DNA from: Bugula neritina
Lineage: Eukaryota; Bryozoa; Gymnolaemata; Cheilostomatida; Bugulidae
DNA: 64,000 nucleotides
Assembly: GCA_964035545.1 (NCBI GenBank)
Contig: OZ037769.1
Location: 9,525,429-9,589,428 of the forward strand
Direction of reading: 5' to 3'
The notes below the pieces were generated by a model. That model did not search any database. It was not told where the DNA came from and saw nothing but the letters and a program-made list of their open reading frames with translations. Made by a program: the position numbers and the translations under genes. Shown here piece after piece: positions 62,391-64,000 of the stretch (its first letter is position 1; each line of letters starts with the position of its first letter).

Positions 62391-64000
62391 GAGTGCAGGT
62401 GGTACAGCGTTGTACTGTACCTGGGCGCTCCCGGGCTACAGTTTGCTGCAGAGTGAACTGTATGGAAATCTCCGAGTTAGGAGTGGTGGAAGGTGCACTG
62501 GGGGGCGTCCAGCTCGATAACAGTCTGAATAGGCTGGATGGGCGGGGGGAGTTCCTGGTCCAGTGCGTAAATCCTTTCATGGAGCCGGTAGAATTGCCGG
62601 CTGGGTTTCTAGTGGGGAAGTTCCACTCCGTACAGGAGGATGATGTAGGGCCCGCGCTGGAGACGGTGGACGAAGCCCGTGGGGTACCCGCTAGAGACGG
62701 CAGGGGGCCGGTGCCTGAACACGTAGCGGAGTTGTACGAGGATGCCTGTGATGGCTGTGAGAGCAAGCGAAAACGCCTGGTGATGGCGCGGCTACTCTCT
62801 GAGTACAAGGACGTGTTCAGTTGCGGTGACCATGACATGGGTCTGATTAAGACTGTCTGTCACGAGTTACCCCTGGCGGCGGGGACGGCGCCCATCCGGC
62901 AGCCGACCCGCCGGTTAGGTCCTGAGAAGGAGAGAGAGGTGAGCCGTCAGGTGCAAGACCTTCTGAACCGGGACCTGATTGAGCCAGGCCATGGGGCCTG
63001 GAGTTCTCCAGTCGTCCTGGTTTGGAAAAAGGATGGGAGCTGGAGGTTTTGCGTTGATTATCGCAGGCTGAACAGCGTGACCATCCAGGACGCTTACCCT
63101 CTTCCTAGGATCGATGAGTCGCTCGATGCCTTAGCTGGTAGCAAGTTCTTCAGCACGTTGGACTTGTTAAGCGGGTATTGGCAGGTGCCCTTGAGTCCTG
63201 AAGCACAGGACAAGGCCGCGTTTATAATGCGGGATGGGCTCTGGAAATGGAAGGTGTTGCCATTCGGACTTGCGTCCGCACCGGCCACCTTCCAGCGACT
63301 CATGGAGCAGGTCCTGAGTGGGCTACACTGGAAGACCTTGCTCATTTATCTCGATGATGTTATTGTCGTCTCCCCCGACTTTGACACACATGTCAGTCGA
63401 CTCAGGGAGGTGTTTGACAGACTTCGAGCTGCTGGTCTGAAGCTCAAGCCCTCTAAGTGTGCATTACTGCAGCGCGAGGTTAAGTACCTGGGCAATGTAG
63501 TTGGTCGAGACGGGGTCGCCACCGACCCCGAGAAGGTACGGGCTGTGAGGGACTGGGCTGTCCCTGTCGACCTCCCTGAATTGCGGGCATTCCTGGGACT
63601 GGTAGGGTACTATCGTCAGTACATACTAGACTTCGCCGGAATTGCATAGCCGTTAAATCAGCTGACAGCAAAAGGGGTGCGGTGGCAGTGGACACAGGCC
63701 GAGCAGAAGGCATTTGACCTCCTAAAGGATCGCCTGGTGGAAGCACCCATCTTGGCGTATCCTGACCCTGCGAAGAAGTACATTTTGGATACTGATGCCA
63801 GTAACCATAATGTGGGGGCTGTGCTGTCGCAGGTCCAAGATAGTCGGTGGTGGTGGCTTACTATAGCAAAGCCCTGTCGGCGCCTGAAAAGAACTACTGT
63901 ACAACCAAGAGGGAACTTTTGGCAATAGTCAAGGCGGTCAAACACTTCAGACCATATCTATATGGGCGCACATTCCGGCTTCGGACGGATCATGCGTCTT
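62381..64000 (+). pseudogene. Second Gypsy pol fragment (linker, RT, RNase H), continues past window
   Basis: Begins in the protease-RT linker (VVQRCTVPGRSRATV) and has an intact RT: SSPVVLVWKKDGSWRFCVDY, STLDLLSGYWQVPLSP, LIYLDDVIVVSPDF, FLGLVGYYRQYILDF. One stop (TAG at 63647-63649, where Gln is expected) and one frameshift near 63842 in the RNase H region are the only damage. Frames resume with YYSKALSAPEKNYCTTKREL to the window edge. It is younger and better kept than copy 1. Confidence 0.88.

Overview
The window is animal genomic DNA. Spliced exons with GT-AG introns encode C-type lectin, sushi (CCP), mucin-like and collagen-like modules plus the ciliary protein CFAP119. Most of it is AT-rich with long (TA)n tracts. 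It carries a typical invertebrate repeat load: copia, Gypsy, RTE-like and CR1/L2-like LINEs, a Penelope-like element, MITEs and a Polinton. A sponge or cnidarian fits, but I cannot fix the phylum from sequence alone.

Layout. 1-1.7 kb: decayed copia element (minus strand). 1.7-2.1 kb: MITE. 2.6-3.5 kb: decayed coding sequence. 4.4-35.7 kb: one plus-strand gene built from CCP, C-type lectin and mucin-like exons. One of its introns (14547-32693, about 18.1 kb) holds a foldback DNA transposon (about 15135-32399), and inside that sits a complete 14,194-bp Polinton/Maverick (15899-30092) flanked by the 6-bp duplication CACATT. A second intron holds an RTE-like LINE (7.46-9.10 kb). 36.2-39.2 kb: (TA)n tracts, a giant palindrome with a hammerhead core, and a Penelope-like element with hammerhead motifs in inverted terminal repeats. 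39.2-42.75 kb: a CR1/L2-like LINE with an intact 956-aa ORF2. 43-45 kb: decayed collagen-like gene (minus). 45.28-45.78 kb: hAT-type MITE with exact 8-bp target duplication. 46-46.9 kb: unrecognised small spliced gene. 47.0-48.6 kb: second hammerhead-bearing repeat cluster. 50.86-56.69 kb: complete six-exon CFAP119 gene. 57.86-64 kb: GC-rich Ty3/Gypsy LTR element (LTR, primer site, gag, pol) whose integrase breaks off into the pol of a second, diverged Gypsy copy.

The Polinton is the centre of interest. Sixteen ORFs give the full virus-like set: packaging ATPase, integrase (fused to a zinc ribbon, a parvovirus-like phospholipase A2 motif and a chromodomain), double-jelly-roll major capsid, penton, adenovirus-type protease, protein-primed DNA polymerase B, two small proteins with consensus protease cleavage sites, a membrane protein and a fibre-like protein of six 40-residue repeats. 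Fourteen of sixteen starts sit directly in a TA(A/T)-TAAATG motif, like poxvirus late promoters. The ends begin AGTAGTAG and fold back on themselves. All ORFs are open; the only visible break is a -1 frame change at an A6 run between the polymerase N-terminal region and its body. The element therefore looks young and possibly able to form virions, though this is inference.
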